From: Saccharicrinis fermentans DSM 9555 = JCM 21142
GTDB taxonomy: Bacteria; Bacteroidota; Bacteroidia; Bacteroidales; Marinilabiliaceae
Assembly: GCF_000517085.1 (NCBI RefSeq)
Contig: NZ_KI912107.1
Coordinates: 3,159,980-3,223,979 of the forward strand
DNA length: 64,000 bases
Reading direction: 5' to 3'
The notes beneath the pieces were generated by a model. The model was not told the origin of the DNA. It was given only the letters and a program-made list of their open reading frames with translations, and ran no database searches. The translations under genes were made by a program, and so were the position numbers. The first letter of the stretch is position 1, and each line of letters begins with the position of its first letter. Positions 46,582 through 55,786 of the stretch are shown here, in pieces.

Positions 46582-47628
46582 TTATTGTATTAACCAGGCC
46601 TTTGCTTCACTTAATGAAATTCTGTCACCTCCTCTATAAGCAACAATGTAACCTTTGGTATTAGATTGTACTAAAGCCTTTTTTGCTGCACTGAAAGTTC
46701 CAAACTTTCCAAAACTATACCGATACCAACCGTCACCTTTATTTTCAACAATCGGATATTTTCCAGAATAGACCTGCTTGATACGTGATTCTGAGACAGG
46801 AGCCTTATCCGCCATAATCTGCACCGTATAATACACCACTTGCTTCTGCTGCCTGGTCTCCTCAACTAAAGATTCAGCTCTATCTTCTTTTTCAACCGCA
46901 AGAACTTCCTTTTCTTCTGACACCAAGAGCAAATCTGTATACACTTTTTCTGTTCCTGAACTTTCTAAAAACCTTCCTTTTTCCTCCTTCACAGGGGTGG
47001 GTGCTTGACGAACCACTTTCGCACCTACAGTATCCTGAACAACAGCAGATCCTTTTTTCTGCGTTTGGAGCGCACTTTCTTTTTCTATTAAATCAAGTGC
47101 TTGTAGGCAAAACAGCACTGCCTGTTGATATTGAATATTAGAAACATGAATCTGCTCTCCCCCTTTTCTCAATTGGGCGCTTACAAGACTTTTACCTCGC
47201 ATCTCTTCTGCATGAGATACATACATATCCACAGAATCTTTCAATGCGCTTATCTTTTTATAATACAGACTGTTTGTTTCACCTAAATATTGATTTATAT
47301 ACCGTCCATACACAGTCAGCATACTTTCAAAACCTGTTCGGTAATAATCCTTGGTTTCGAACAACAACCTGCTCACCCGTTTGCCTGCGTATAAATTTTC
47401 AGAAAGTTCAACATAAGTAAGACCTTGTCTGAATAAACTATCCTTAGGGTAAACGAAATCAGCAAACAATATTTCATTGCCCTGGGCAATATAAGAATGT
47501 GCTTTTAAAATTTTTGACATATCACTTTCAGATACCACTGAGTGCGTTCTCTCCATCATATTCTGCGCATTTATACCACAAAATAAAAACAAAAGCACAA
47601 CCAGCATTCTGAATCGGAAAAAATCCAT
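46582..47628 (-). CDS. exported SPOR-like protein (copy A)
   Basis: A 348-residue protein with a signal peptide (MLVVLLFLFCGINAQ), a helical middle part and a C-terminal SPOR-like domain of about 75 residues (YYTVQIMADKAP to KGYIVAYRGGDRISL). SPOR domains bind denuded peptidoglycan glycans, so a cell-wall role is possible. The ATG at 47628 is chosen because it places the signal peptide correctly; the frame runs 11 codons further to a TTG. Its paralogue is at 48688-49785, and each is followed by a DUF6588-like gene. Confidence 0.75.
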   Translation of the reverse strand: MDFFRFRMLVVLLFLFCGINAQNMMERTHSVVSESDMSKILKAHSYIAQGNEILFADFVYPKDSLFRQGLTYVELSENLYAGKRVSRLLFETKDYYRTGFESMLTVYGRYINQYLGETNSLYYKKISALKDSVDMYVSHAEEMRGKSLVSAQLRKGGEQIHVSNIQYQQAVLFCLQALDLIEKESALQTQKKGSAVVQDTVGAKVVRQAPTPVKEEKGRFLESSGTEKVYTDLLLVSEEKEVLAVEKEDRAESLVEETRQQKQVVYYTVQIMADKAPVSESRIKQVYSGKYPIVENKGDGWYRYSFGKFGTFSAAKKALVQSNTKGYIVAYRGGDRISLSEAKAWLIQ

Positions 47629-47679
47629 CACATATGTATTAACAAAAATTTCAAAGCACAATTCTATCCCTTACAATAA

Positions 47680-48660
47680 CTACCTAAAACTCAAACCAAA
47701 CCCAGCAGTAATCGCACTATATTCACCTAAAGTATAATCAGCATGCAAAGCAATTACTCCCAGACGAATTCGCATACCCACATTGGCATCAAAGGAACTG
47801 GTTGAATAACCCAATTTAATAGGGTCTTTCAGAACAACAGGAATATCATCACCTACGTTGTAGGTACCTAACAAATTAAAATCACTGTTTGATTTTCCAT
47901 ATCCCATGCCGGCATAAAAAGCAACAACAGGAAGGTTGGCTCCCACAATCAAACGCGTACTTAAACCACCAGCTGATATTTCCAGTTTTCCGTCAGGGCC
48001 ACCATCTTCTATATCTATCTCACTTGAGAAATGGGTATAAGCCACCAAAGCCGAGACATTTAAAATGGGAATATGCTTTACTCCCGGAATATAATCCTTG
48101 ATATCCTTTTGAACCCCCAATCCCCAAAGACCTACCTTACCAGCATCTTCAATATCGATCTCTGGAATAAAGCGACCTTTTAACTCAAAACCCATCGGAA
48201 GACCAACACCAGCTGTAACCATTGGAATCGGAAGAAAGTCCATTCCGGTACCATTGGGCATGGTAATTTCTGACAAGCCAGTGGCCTTATCTGTTAAAAC
48301 AGGCAGATTCTCCATATCTCCAGATACGGTGGGAGAAATAGAATTATTAGGATTTTTCAGTTCAAATTCTTGTAAGTTATCCTCATATTTAGCAATATCA
48401 AAGGTGGCTGCACTGGAAGGAGCTTGTATTAAACTAGCTGTAACAGTCAGATCAAAGCCAAACAATTTATGAGGTTTAGCCGAATTATACCAGCCATTGT
48501 TCATACCCTTTCCTAACATTTCACCAAAGGGCTTTAAATACGGTTTCGCCAACACATTGGCATCATGAGCACCTGCCTTCAAAAAATCAACCACGTCCTC
48601 CTGCGCCATCGCATTGAACGAGACCAACGCAATCATTATCAATAAATAAATCTTTTTCAT
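47680..48660 (-). CDS. predicted outer-membrane protein, DUF6588-like (copy B)
   Basis: A 326-residue exported protein: signal peptide ending at NAMAQ (about 20), then a beta-rich chain ending FGLSFR. It is the paralogue of the gene at 45555-46541, with shared length and motif order (IPMVTAGVGLPMGFELKG, KDYIPGVKHIPIL, FYAGMGYGKS). An outer-membrane barrel is the likeliest fold. It lies 27 bases after the SPOR-like gene B. Function unknown. Confidence 0.78.
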   Translation of the reverse strand: MKKIYLLIMIALVSFNAMAQEDVVDFLKAGAHDANVLAKPYLKPFGEMLGKGMNNGWYNSAKPHKLFGFDLTVTASLIQAPSSAATFDIAKYEDNLQEFELKNPNNSISPTVSGDMENLPVLTDKATGLSEITMPNGTGMDFLPIPMVTAGVGLPMGFELKGRFIPEIDIEDAGKVGLWGLGVQKDIKDYIPGVKHIPILNVSALVAYTHFSSEIDIEDGGPDGKLEISAGGLSTRLIVGANLPVVAFYAGMGYGKSNSDFNLLGTYNVGDDIPVVLKDPIKLGYSTSSFDANVGMRIRLGVIALHADYTLGEYSAITAGFGLSFR

Positions 48661-48687
48661 AATAAAAATGTATGTGTATTGTGTATT

Positions 48688-49785
48688 TTAATTTGCACTC
48701 ATTTCTTCAGCCCTACTCATTGAAATTCTCATTTCATTTAGATAGGCAACAACAAACCCTTGAACTCCAGATCTATCTTTCATGGTATTAGCTTCTTCGA
48801 TGCTCGTGAATTTACCAAAACTATATTTAACCAAGCCATCCACCTCATGTTTAATCACTTCAAAAGGTCCATCATATAAAGAAAGTAACTTTTCCTTAGG
48901 TACTGGTTGCTCTTCAGCCAAAAACTGCACCGTAAAATAAAGGCCTGGCACCTTTTCTTGAACCACCTTGTCCTCTAATAGTTCATTTTCGCCATCCACC
49001 AATGTTGACTCTGCAGCTACAGCAGAAGCCGTAACAAGCGCTGTATCCGCAGTCATTATCAAGCTTGTATCCTGAAAAGCTATACTATCAACTCTACTTA
49101 GGGTATCAGATAAACTTAAAGAGTGACTTCCTATGGAATCAAGAAGTAAAGAATCCGACACGATACCCGCAGAAGAACCCGCCAATATTAAAAGAGTATC
49201 CGACGTAACTACCATAGAATCTTCAATTGGCACTACTGCATTCTCTTCCTCGGTATCTACCGAATGTATATACCCGGTTGCTTTGGCTAATATTTCGATT
49301 GCCTTTCCCTCTTTTTCATTGGCTTCCAACAATAAAGGCGCTGCCTTATTGGCATTAGAATAGTTAATCGATTTCCTTCGAAGTTTTCTACCTCCTCTAA
49401 ATTCATCTTTGGCATCGGCTAAAAACGTTTCTATGTTTGCATCAAAGCTTCCCGCTTTCAGTCCTTTAGAAACCACTCTTTTAAAAACATAATATTTCTT
49501 TCCGTATCCCTCTTTATAATAAGATGAAGAGCCTACCAAAATTTTATTCGTCTTCTTGTTCAACCTCCTTATTTTACCTTTTCTCTTTTTTCCTTCGGCT
49601 TCTATTTCCTCAATTTCACGGGTATACTTTTCCGTTTTTGCTACAATGGCATCCCCTTTTTTAATTTTTTTCTCCGCACGATCGATCTTTCTATTATCAC
49701 GTGGACTAAGCACTTCTGTATTTTGTCCTCCTACAATCATATTCAATCCACAAAGAAGCAAAACACCCAAAATTACTATTTTCAT
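48688..49785 (-). CDS. exported SPOR-like protein (copy B)
   Basis: A 365-residue protein: signal peptide ending near VGGQ (about 21), a very basic helical region (AEKKIKKGDAIVAKTEKYT; GKKRKGKIRRLNKKTNKI), a Ser/Thr/Asp-rich linker at about 190-265, and a SPOR-like C-terminal domain (LYFTVQFLAEEQPVP to QGFVVAYLNEMRIS). The SPOR-like domain clearly matches copy A (46582-47628), while the middle has diverged strongly. It is the first gene of the four-gene run. No function is known. Confidence 0.75.
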   Translation of the reverse strand: MKIVILGVLLLCGLNMIVGGQNTEVLSPRDNRKIDRAEKKIKKGDAIVAKTEKYTREIEEIEAEGKKRKGKIRRLNKKTNKILVGSSSYYKEGYGKKYYVFKRVVSKGLKAGSFDANIETFLADAKDEFRGGRKLRRKSINYSNANKAAPLLLEANEKEGKAIEILAKATGYIHSVDTEEENAVVPIEDSMVVTSDTLLILAGSSAGIVSDSLLLDSIGSHSLSLSDTLSRVDSIAFQDTSLIMTADTALVTASAVAAESTLVDGENELLEDKVVQEKVPGLYFTVQFLAEEQPVPKEKLLSLYDGPFEVIKHEVDGLVKYSFGKFTSIEEANTMKDRSGVQGFVVAYLNEMRISMSRAEEMSAN

Positions 49786-50243
49786 ACACTATAAGTTATT
49801 TAATGAGAGACTATCAAAACACTACATTTAAGACAAACACCTCAAAAAAAGGCATCTTCAAACAATTCGCTGTCTCTACCACAAAATGTTCGATTCTTTC
49901 TACTATAAAAGATGAATGGATGTTACACTTAAGTTTCATTTTAAAGGAAAATTCACCATAAATTAATAAAACAAACGCTTCAAAAGCATAATATACGTCC
50001 CCAATACTCACCCCAACTATCCAATAGTAATAATTATCATTGTTTACAAAGCAAACACCCCTTATTTTTATACCCATTTAACATTTCAACACCAACTTTA
50101 CCAATAAACGATATCGTCATTGCAATAATAATCACTCAAAATAAACACTTGCACTTAAATTCGATGCTCCAATCTGACAAGCAAGAAGATAAGCTCACTC
50201 ATCAATAAATTACGTCAAACCATTTAAAAATAAATTTAAACCA
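49786..50243. other. intergenic region between divergent genes
   Basis: A 458-bp AT-rich gap between the SPOR-like gene B (minus) and the M3 peptidase (plus). It must hold promoters for both, but I find no good TAnnTTTG with a spaced TTG on either strand. An 87-codon minus-strand frame (49814-50077) has no family resemblance and is not counted as a gene. Confidence 0.4.
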
Positions 50244-52355
50244 ATGAAACCAAGTTTATTTATTAGTTGTTTACTTTGCATTTCCATATTTATGGACAGT
50301 TGTAATCAGAAAAGTACTATGAACACCAATCCATTATTAGAAGAATTTAGCACGGTGCACAATACACCACCGTTTGATCAAATCCAATCCAGCCATTATC
50401 TACCGGCTTTTAAAGAAGCTATTATCAAGGCCAAGGCAGACATTGACAAGATTGTGAGCTCCACAGAAGAGCCTACATTTGAGAACACTATTTTAGCACT
50501 GGAATATGCTGGAAAACAATTAAACGACGTGTCCAACATATTCTTTAACATAAACTCGGCAGAAACCAACGAAGAAATTCAAGCCATCGCTCGCGAAGTA
50601 TCTCCCTTGTTAACAGAATATTCCAATGACATTGTACTGAACGAGACCTTATTTAGGAAAGTAAAAACAGTATACGACTCTCGCAACAAGCTAAATTTAA
50701 ACGAAGAACAATTAAAACTTTTAGAAGATTCTTACAAAGGCTTCGAAAGAAAAGGTGCTTTATTAAAAGGAGAAGACAAGGAACGCTACCGCTCTATTAC
50801 ATCGAAGCTAAGTCAACTAACCTTACAATTTGGCGAAAATATATTAGCAGAAACCAATGGATATAAACTTCACATTACAGATGAAGCAGATCTTTCGGGA
50901 TTACCTGCAGGTATAATTGAAGCAGCTGCCACAGTAGCTAAAAGTGAAAATAAAGAAGGGTGGATTTTTACACTTCAGTTTCCCAGCTATGTTCCATTCA
51001 TGAAATATGCTGACAACAGAGAGCTAAGAAGGCAGATGTACATGGCCTATTCCACCAGAGCCAATCACGACAACGAGTACGACAATAAAGAGATCATTAC
51101 GCAAATCGTTAATCTACGCTTAGAGAAAGCAAAATTACTAGGATATGAAAATCATGCTCAATTTATACTGGAGGAGCGTATGGCCCAAACCCCCGAGAAA
51201 GTAAATACTTTTTTAGACGAACTATTTGCGCGCTCGATAGACTTCGCCAAAAATGAGATCGCTGAAGTTGAAACATTTGCCCAAAAGAATGGACTCAAAG
51301 ATCAACTACAGCGCTGGGATTTCAGTTATTATTCTGAAAAACTAAAAGCGGAAAAATTTGACTTCACCGAAGAAATGACCAAACCTTACTTTCAGTTGGA
51401 AAAGGTAATTGATGGTGTTTTTGGTTTAGCCAACTCGCTTTACGGCATTAGCTTTAAGGAAAACAAAAATATTCCTGTATATCATAAAGAAGTAAAAGCT
51501 TATGAGGTACTTGATGAAGATGGTTCATTTTTAGCCGTTCTTTACCTAGACTTCCATCCTCGCAGTGGAAAAAGAGGTGGTGCATGGATGACCAATTATA
51601 GAGAACAATACATCAAAGATGGCAAAAATATTCGTCCATTTGTTTCTTTGGTATGTAATTTCAGTCGACCAACAGAAGACACACCTTCTCTGCTAACACA
51701 TAATGAAGTAACCACATTTTTACATGAGTTTGGTCATGGCTTACACGGCATGTTAGCCAACACAACCTATCAAAGCCTCAGCGGCACCAATGTTTATCGC
51801 GACTTTGTTGAACTTCCATCACAATTATTAGAAAATTGGGGTACCGAAAAAGAATGGTTAAAATTGGTCGGCAAACACTATAAAACAGGAGAAGTCATAC
51901 CTGATGAGTTAGTAGATAAAATCTTAGCATCCTCTAATTTCCAGAGTGGCTACCTCAGCGTACGTCAATTATCATTTGGCATGAATGATATGGCTTGGCA
52001 CTCCATCAACACTCCCTTTAAAGGATTGGTCACTGAGTTTGAAAAAGAGGCCATGGCAAAAACAGAATTATTCCCTCAAGTGGAAGGTACATGTTTTAGC
52101 ACAGCCTTCTCCCATATTTTTTCGGGAGGATATGCAGCCGGTTATTACGGATACAAATGGGCTGAAGTATTGGATGCTGATGCCTTTAAAGCATTCAAAA
52201 AGAACGGCATTTTTAACAAAGAAACAGCTGCGTCCTTTAGAAAAAACATATTATCAAAAGGCGGCACCAAACATCCAATGGAATTATATGTAGCCTTTAG
52301 AGGACAAGAACCTACACCCGATGCATTGCTTGAAAGAAGTGGATTGGTAAAATAG
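50244..52355 (+). CDS. M3-family zinc metallopeptidase, Dcp-type, lipoprotein
   Basis: A 703-residue peptidase of the M3 family (peptidyl-dipeptidase Dcp/oligopeptidase A). The zinc site HEFGH is at 494-498 within FLHEFGHGLHGM, with the third ligand expected in the FVELPSQLLENW segment about 25 residues later. The N-terminus has a lipobox (SIFMDSC, Cys17-20 region), so this form is predicted to be lipid-anchored in the periplasm, while E. coli Dcp is cytoplasmic. It should cut dipeptides or short peptides. It forms a single-gene unit with a strong terminator. Confidence 0.92.
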   Translation: MKPSLFISCLLCISIFMDSCNQKSTMNTNPLLEEFSTVHNTPPFDQIQSSHYLPAFKEAIIKAKADIDKIVSSTEEPTFENTILALEYAGKQLNDVSNIFFNINSAETNEEIQAIAREVSPLLTEYSNDIVLNETLFRKVKTVYDSRNKLNLNEEQLKLLEDSYKGFERKGALLKGEDKERYRSITSKLSQLTLQFGENILAETNGYKLHITDEADLSGLPAGIIEAAATVAKSENKEGWIFTLQFPSYVPFMKYADNRELRRQMYMAYSTRANHDNEYDNKEIITQIVNLRLEKAKLLGYENHAQFILEERMAQTPEKVNTFLDELFARSIDFAKNEIAEVETFAQKNGLKDQLQRWDFSYYSEKLKAEKFDFTEEMTKPYFQLEKVIDGVFGLANSLYGISFKENKNIPVYHKEVKAYEVLDEDGSFLAVLYLDFHPRSGKRGGAWMTNYREQYIKDGKNIRPFVSLVCNFSRPTEDTPSLLTHNEVTTFLHEFGHGLHGMLANTTYQSLSGTNVYRDFVELPSQLLENWGTEKEWLKLVGKHYKTGEVIPDELVDKILASSNFQSGYLSVRQLSFGMNDMAWHSINTPFKGLVTEFEKEAMAKTELFPQVEGTCFSTAFSHIFSGGYAAGYYGYKWAEVLDADAFKAFKKNGIFNKETAASFRKNILSKGGTKHPMELYVAFRGQEPTPDALLERSGLVK

Positions 52356-52383
52356 TTACCTGCTATTTTCAATCATGATAAAT

Positions 52384-52419
52384 AAAAAAGGGATGTTTCT
52401 GACGAAACATCCCTTTTTT
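52384..52419. terminator. bidirectional terminator
   Basis: A perfect 16-bp stem: AAAAAAGGGATGTTTC (52384-52399) with GAAACATCCCTTTTTT (52404-52419) around a four-base loop. T-runs occur on both strands, so it can stop the M3 peptidase gene and the convergent sugar-binding protein gene. Confidence 0.9.
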
Positions 52420-52463
52420 ATTTAAGATCTCTCCGACTATGCAAAGAGAGTCTAATTTAAAAT

Positions 52464-53465
52464 TTATTCATACAATTCCTTATGCGTATAAAAACCTGAA
52501 CCTATCAGCACCTGATCAATATTATCTTTTGTAACCGCAATAGAATTCACCCTATGCGTAGGAATTTCACTTAAACCGTTAAAATCGGAGCTATTAACAA
52601 ATCGATCCAGATTTTTTCCCTGAGCCATTTCAATAGCGATCTCAGCACCTTTTTCGGCAATGGTTTTCAATGGGTGAAAAACGGTAACACACTGATTACC
52701 CGCGATCACATTTTTACACCCGGCCAATTCAGCGTCTTGTCCGGTCACGGCCACCTTACCCAGTAGACCATTGGCTCTAAGCACATCAATCACCGATGCA
52801 GACATTCCATCATAACCAGCAATTACGGCATCAATATCTGAACCATATAAAGATATCACCTTGTCCATTTCAAAAGCAGCTGTACTTGCATCCCACTTCT
52901 CCACAAATGTTTCGTAAACTATCTCCACTTGCTTCTGATCTATTTTAGGTTTTAAATATTTTTTTACGGCCGCCTGTAACTCCTCACCATTCTTATCAAA
53001 TTTATCTCCGCCCAAAATAACAAAATTACCCGAAGGTTTTTCTTTGAGCAGTGCATCCACCATTATTTTACCTATTTGATCATTATTACTGGCCACAAAG
53101 AAATCTACATCACTATTTTTTATCATCCTATTGTATGCCAGTACAGGTATATCTTCGGCATGCGCATTACGAACAATAACAGCTGCAGTATTAACATTGG
53201 CAGCAATAAGAACAAGTGCATCCACCTCTTGTTCAATCATCTCATTGGCTAGTTCTATCTGCAAAGACTCATCGTTAGATGCTGTTTTAACAATGACTTC
53301 CACACCTTGTTTTTGACAATAGTCTTTAAAAAAAGCACTTTCCTTATTAAATCGCACAGTTAAATCAGAAGGATATAAAAAGCCGATTGACATTGTTTTT
53401 TTCTCTTTACATCCCCCCAAAAGGACGATGACAGAAAGAAGCATGACACTAATAATATTTTTCAT
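52464..53465 (-). CDS. periplasmic sugar-binding lipoprotein (XylF-like)
   Basis: A 333-residue periplasmic binding protein of the type I (RbsB/XylF) fold, with lipobox VLLGGC at Cys19. The closest pattern I recognise is the D-xylose-binding group: YPSDLTVRFNKESAFFKDY, AYNRMIKNSDVDFFVASNN, TGQDAELAGCKNVIAG. No ATPase or permease gene is adjacent, so it is an orphan component. It is transcribed away from a chemoreceptor gene, which suggests it may serve sugar sensing, or an ABC transporter elsewhere. The ligand is a guess. Confidence 0.87.
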   Translation of the reverse strand: MKNIISVMLLSVIVLLGGCKEKKTMSIGFLYPSDLTVRFNKESAFFKDYCQKQGVEVIVKTASNDESLQIELANEMIEQEVDALVLIAANVNTAAVIVRNAHAEDIPVLAYNRMIKNSDVDFFVASNNDQIGKIMVDALLKEKPSGNFVILGGDKFDKNGEELQAAVKKYLKPKIDQKQVEIVYETFVEKWDASTAAFEMDKVISLYGSDIDAVIAGYDGMSASVIDVLRANGLLGKVAVTGQDAELAGCKNVIAGNQCVTVFHPLKTIAEKGAEIAIEMAQGKNLDRFVNSSDFNGLSEIPTHRVNSIAVTKDNIDQVLIGSGFYTHKELYE

Positions 53466-53779
53466 AATGATTATAATTAATTTTCAAGGCCATCAGAAAC
53501 GCGCCACCTTCATCTTTTTCATTTTTGAGAAAGACTTACTTATGATTCGTTTCATCTCCAAAATTATTATTATTTTGACAAAAAAAACGGTTGTATTTGT
53601 TACAAAGCTAATAATTTTACTCAGTAAAAAAACACTATTTTAACAGCTCTCCTATTAACAAAAAAATGTTTTACTTTTTATGTTTTTTTAGTAACATTTA
53701 TGCATATCATACGTTAAACAATACACCCTACCCGATGCATAGCGAAAATAAATCAAGCTTACTTCTTAATTGTTATTTC
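53466..53779. other. divergent region between binding protein and chemoreceptor
   Basis: An AT-rich gap. A minus-strand -7 candidate TAATTTTG lies at 53559-53566, without a -33 box at a good distance. On the plus side the frame of the chemoreceptor stays open back to an ATG at 53666, whose extra 38 residues do not look like a chemoreceptor start. Nothing else recognised. Confidence 0.4.
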
Positions 53780-55708
53780 ATGAAATGGAGAGATCTTAAA
53801 ATTAGAAACAAAGTTGGAACTGGATTTGGTATTATCATCTTAATGACGATTGTTTCCAGCACAATATTACTTATAAACCTGCTAAAGGTGGACAAGGAGA
53901 TTAAATCATTGTCCAACCAATACATTCCTTCGGTGAACGAATCATCAAAAATGGATCACTATTGGGAGCGGGCCAACGGAAATATGAATGCCTTTGATTT
54001 ATCGGGCAATTCTCACTACAATAGTATGGCTGATCAACAACTGGAAAGCTATATGCAGGCCTTGGAAAAACTGATTTTAATGTCTGACACCACCAACAAC
54101 AAACTCGCGTCCAGAGGCATTAATTTAGTCACACTTCAAGAATTTGCCAACTCCTTTAAAAAGATTAAAAAAGAATTTGTACAAAAAGAAACAGAACAGG
54201 GGGAACAAATCAATAAGTTAAATGGTCTTTTTGCAAGCTTGAACGAACTTACTAAAAAGTCAAGCGGCTCTTTTGCCACACAAAAAGCACTTGCTGCTGC
54301 CAACCAACTTCAGGTAAATTTGCTACAATGCATACATTCCAAAAATGTTCTTCTATTATCCGACGTACAAAATAGCCTTGATCAGCTCGCACAAATACGA
54401 GGAGTAAGACGAGAGATAAAAGAAATTATTGACCAGATCCAAACTTCAGCCACAGACTTCATCCCCCACTACAGTTTAACCAGAAGGCTTGAACTTAAAA
54501 AATACCAGATGGCCCAACAATTGATGTGGGAAGTTAGAAAATCATCAGAGCTAGGACTCGACTATTTATTGGAGATGGGTGAAGACAGTGCACATATTGT
54601 TACTCAGGAAAAGCAAATCCTCATTATCTCCATCATCCTGATTCTTGTTTTTGGAATAAGTCTCAGCTACCTATTGGCCTCATCCATCAGCAAACCACTT
54701 GTTAAAGGTATCGCCATGGCTGAACAAGCGGCCAAAGGCGATTTAAATGTTTCTTTTGCGGCCAACAGCAAAGATGAAGTTGGACGCCTATCTACAGCCT
54801 TGAACATCATGGTAGGCAATATAAAAAATGTAGTGAACGAAATAAGCGCTGGCGCCAATAAGATGGTATATGCCAGCGAAAGGCTTAGTAAAGAATCGAT
54901 GGAACTAAGTGAAGGAGCCAGTGAGCAAGCATCGGCAGCAGAAGAAGTTTCATCCTCTATGGAAGAAATGTACGCGAACATCCAGCAAAACACCGAAAAT
55001 TCTAAAGAAACAGAACGAATTGCTGTGCAGGCAGTGGAAGGGATGAAAATCAGCAACACCAGTTCTGAAGAAGCCAAACAACATTTAGATACCATTACCG
55101 AAAAAATATCCATCATCGGTGACATTGCTTTCCAAACCAATATTTTGGCTTTAAATGCCGCTGTTGAGGCAGCTCGCGCAGGACAAGAAGGTAGAGGATT
55201 TGCTGTAGTTGCAGCAGAAGTACGTAAATTGGCCGAAAGAAGCCAACAAGCAGCCAACGAAATCAATGCCTCTTCTCAAAACACCATCAACAGCTCCAAA
55301 GAAGCCAATGATAACTTAAAACAAATTACTCCTGAAATAGAGAAAACAGCCATGTTGGTACAGGAGATCACCAGCGCATCACTGGAGCAGGTATCAGGCG
55401 TGGAACAAATCAACAATGCCGTACAACAATTAAATCAAGTAACACAGCGCAATGCTTCCAATTCAGATGAGATCAGCTCTGCTGCCCATGAACTGGAAGA
55501 ACTTTCAATGATGCTAAAAAAATCCATCTCTGTTTTCAATGTTGATGACCAAAACACAGTCAACACCAACCAAAATGCGCAACCGAAAACAACAAACAAA
55601 CAAAATCACATCAACAAAAAACAAAAAACTTCAGGTGGTATTTCTGCTAATAAACCAATCATCGACTTAGGGAAAGACATAGACGGTGATGATTACGAGA
55701 AATTCTAA
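53780..55708 (+). CDS. methyl-accepting chemotaxis protein
   Basis: A 642-residue chemoreceptor: N-terminal membrane helix ([20 protein letters not shown]), a helical periplasmic sensor of about 240 residues, a second membrane helix ([20 protein letters not shown]), a HAMP domain ([20 protein letters not shown] onward), and a cytoplasmic signalling hairpin with the conserved tip [20 protein letters not shown]. The extreme C-terminus, DYEKF after a Gln/Asn/Lys-rich linker, resembles the tethering pentapeptide that recruits CheR or CheB. I start at [13 protein letters not shown] (53780). No other che genes are in view. It diverges from a sugar-binding lipoprotein gene. Confidence 0.92.
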   Translation: MKWRDLKIRNKVGTGFGIIILMTIVSSTILLINLLKVDKEIKSLSNQYIPSVNESSKMDHYWERANGNMNAFDLSGNSHYNSMADQQLESYMQALEKLILMSDTTNNKLASRGINLVTLQEFANSFKKIKKEFVQKETEQGEQINKLNGLFASLNELTKKSSGSFATQKALAAANQLQVNLLQCIHSKNVLLLSDVQNSLDQLAQIRGVRREIKEIIDQIQTSATDFIPHYSLTRRLELKKYQMAQQLMWEVRKSSELGLDYLLEMGEDSAHIVTQEKQILIISIILILVFGISLSYLLASSISKPLVKGIAMAEQAAKGDLNVSFAANSKDEVGRLSTALNIMVGNIKNVVNEISAGANKMVYASERLSKESMELSEGASEQASAAEEVSSSMEEMYANIQQNTENSKETERIAVQAVEGMKISNTSSEEAKQHLDTITEKISIIGDIAFQTNILALNAAVEAARAGQEGRGFAVVAAEVRKLAERSQQAANEINASSQNTINSSKEANDNLKQITPEIEKTAMLVQEITSASLEQVSGVEQINNAVQQLNQVTQRNASNSDEISSAAHELEELSMMLKKSISVFNVDDQNTVNTNQNAQPKTTNKQNHINKKQKTSGGISANKPIIDLGKDIDGDDYEKF

Positions 55709-55730
55709 CACATCACTACTTAATACAAAA

Positions 55731-55780
55731 GGATGGTATCTTTATCAACAAACAGCGAACCAAGATACCATCCTTTTTTT
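55731..55780. terminator. terminator between chemoreceptor and pgpH
   Basis: GGATGGTATCTT (55731-55742) pairs with AAGATACCATCC (55762-55773) over 12 bp, with a 19-base loop and seven T following on the plus strand. AAAA precedes the stem, so it may also act weakly on the convergent pgpH transcript. Confidence 0.82.
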
Positions 55781-55786
55781 CTTGAC

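Noticed and set aside
49814-50077. 87-codon minus-strand ORF in the gap before the M3 peptidase
   Set aside because: ATG start but no ribosome-binding site, no recognisable motif and a composition like the surrounding AT-rich DNA.
54667-55266. 199-codon ORF antisense to the chemoreceptor
   Set aside because: It is a shadow of the highly conserved signalling domain on the other strand; no independent start signals or family match.
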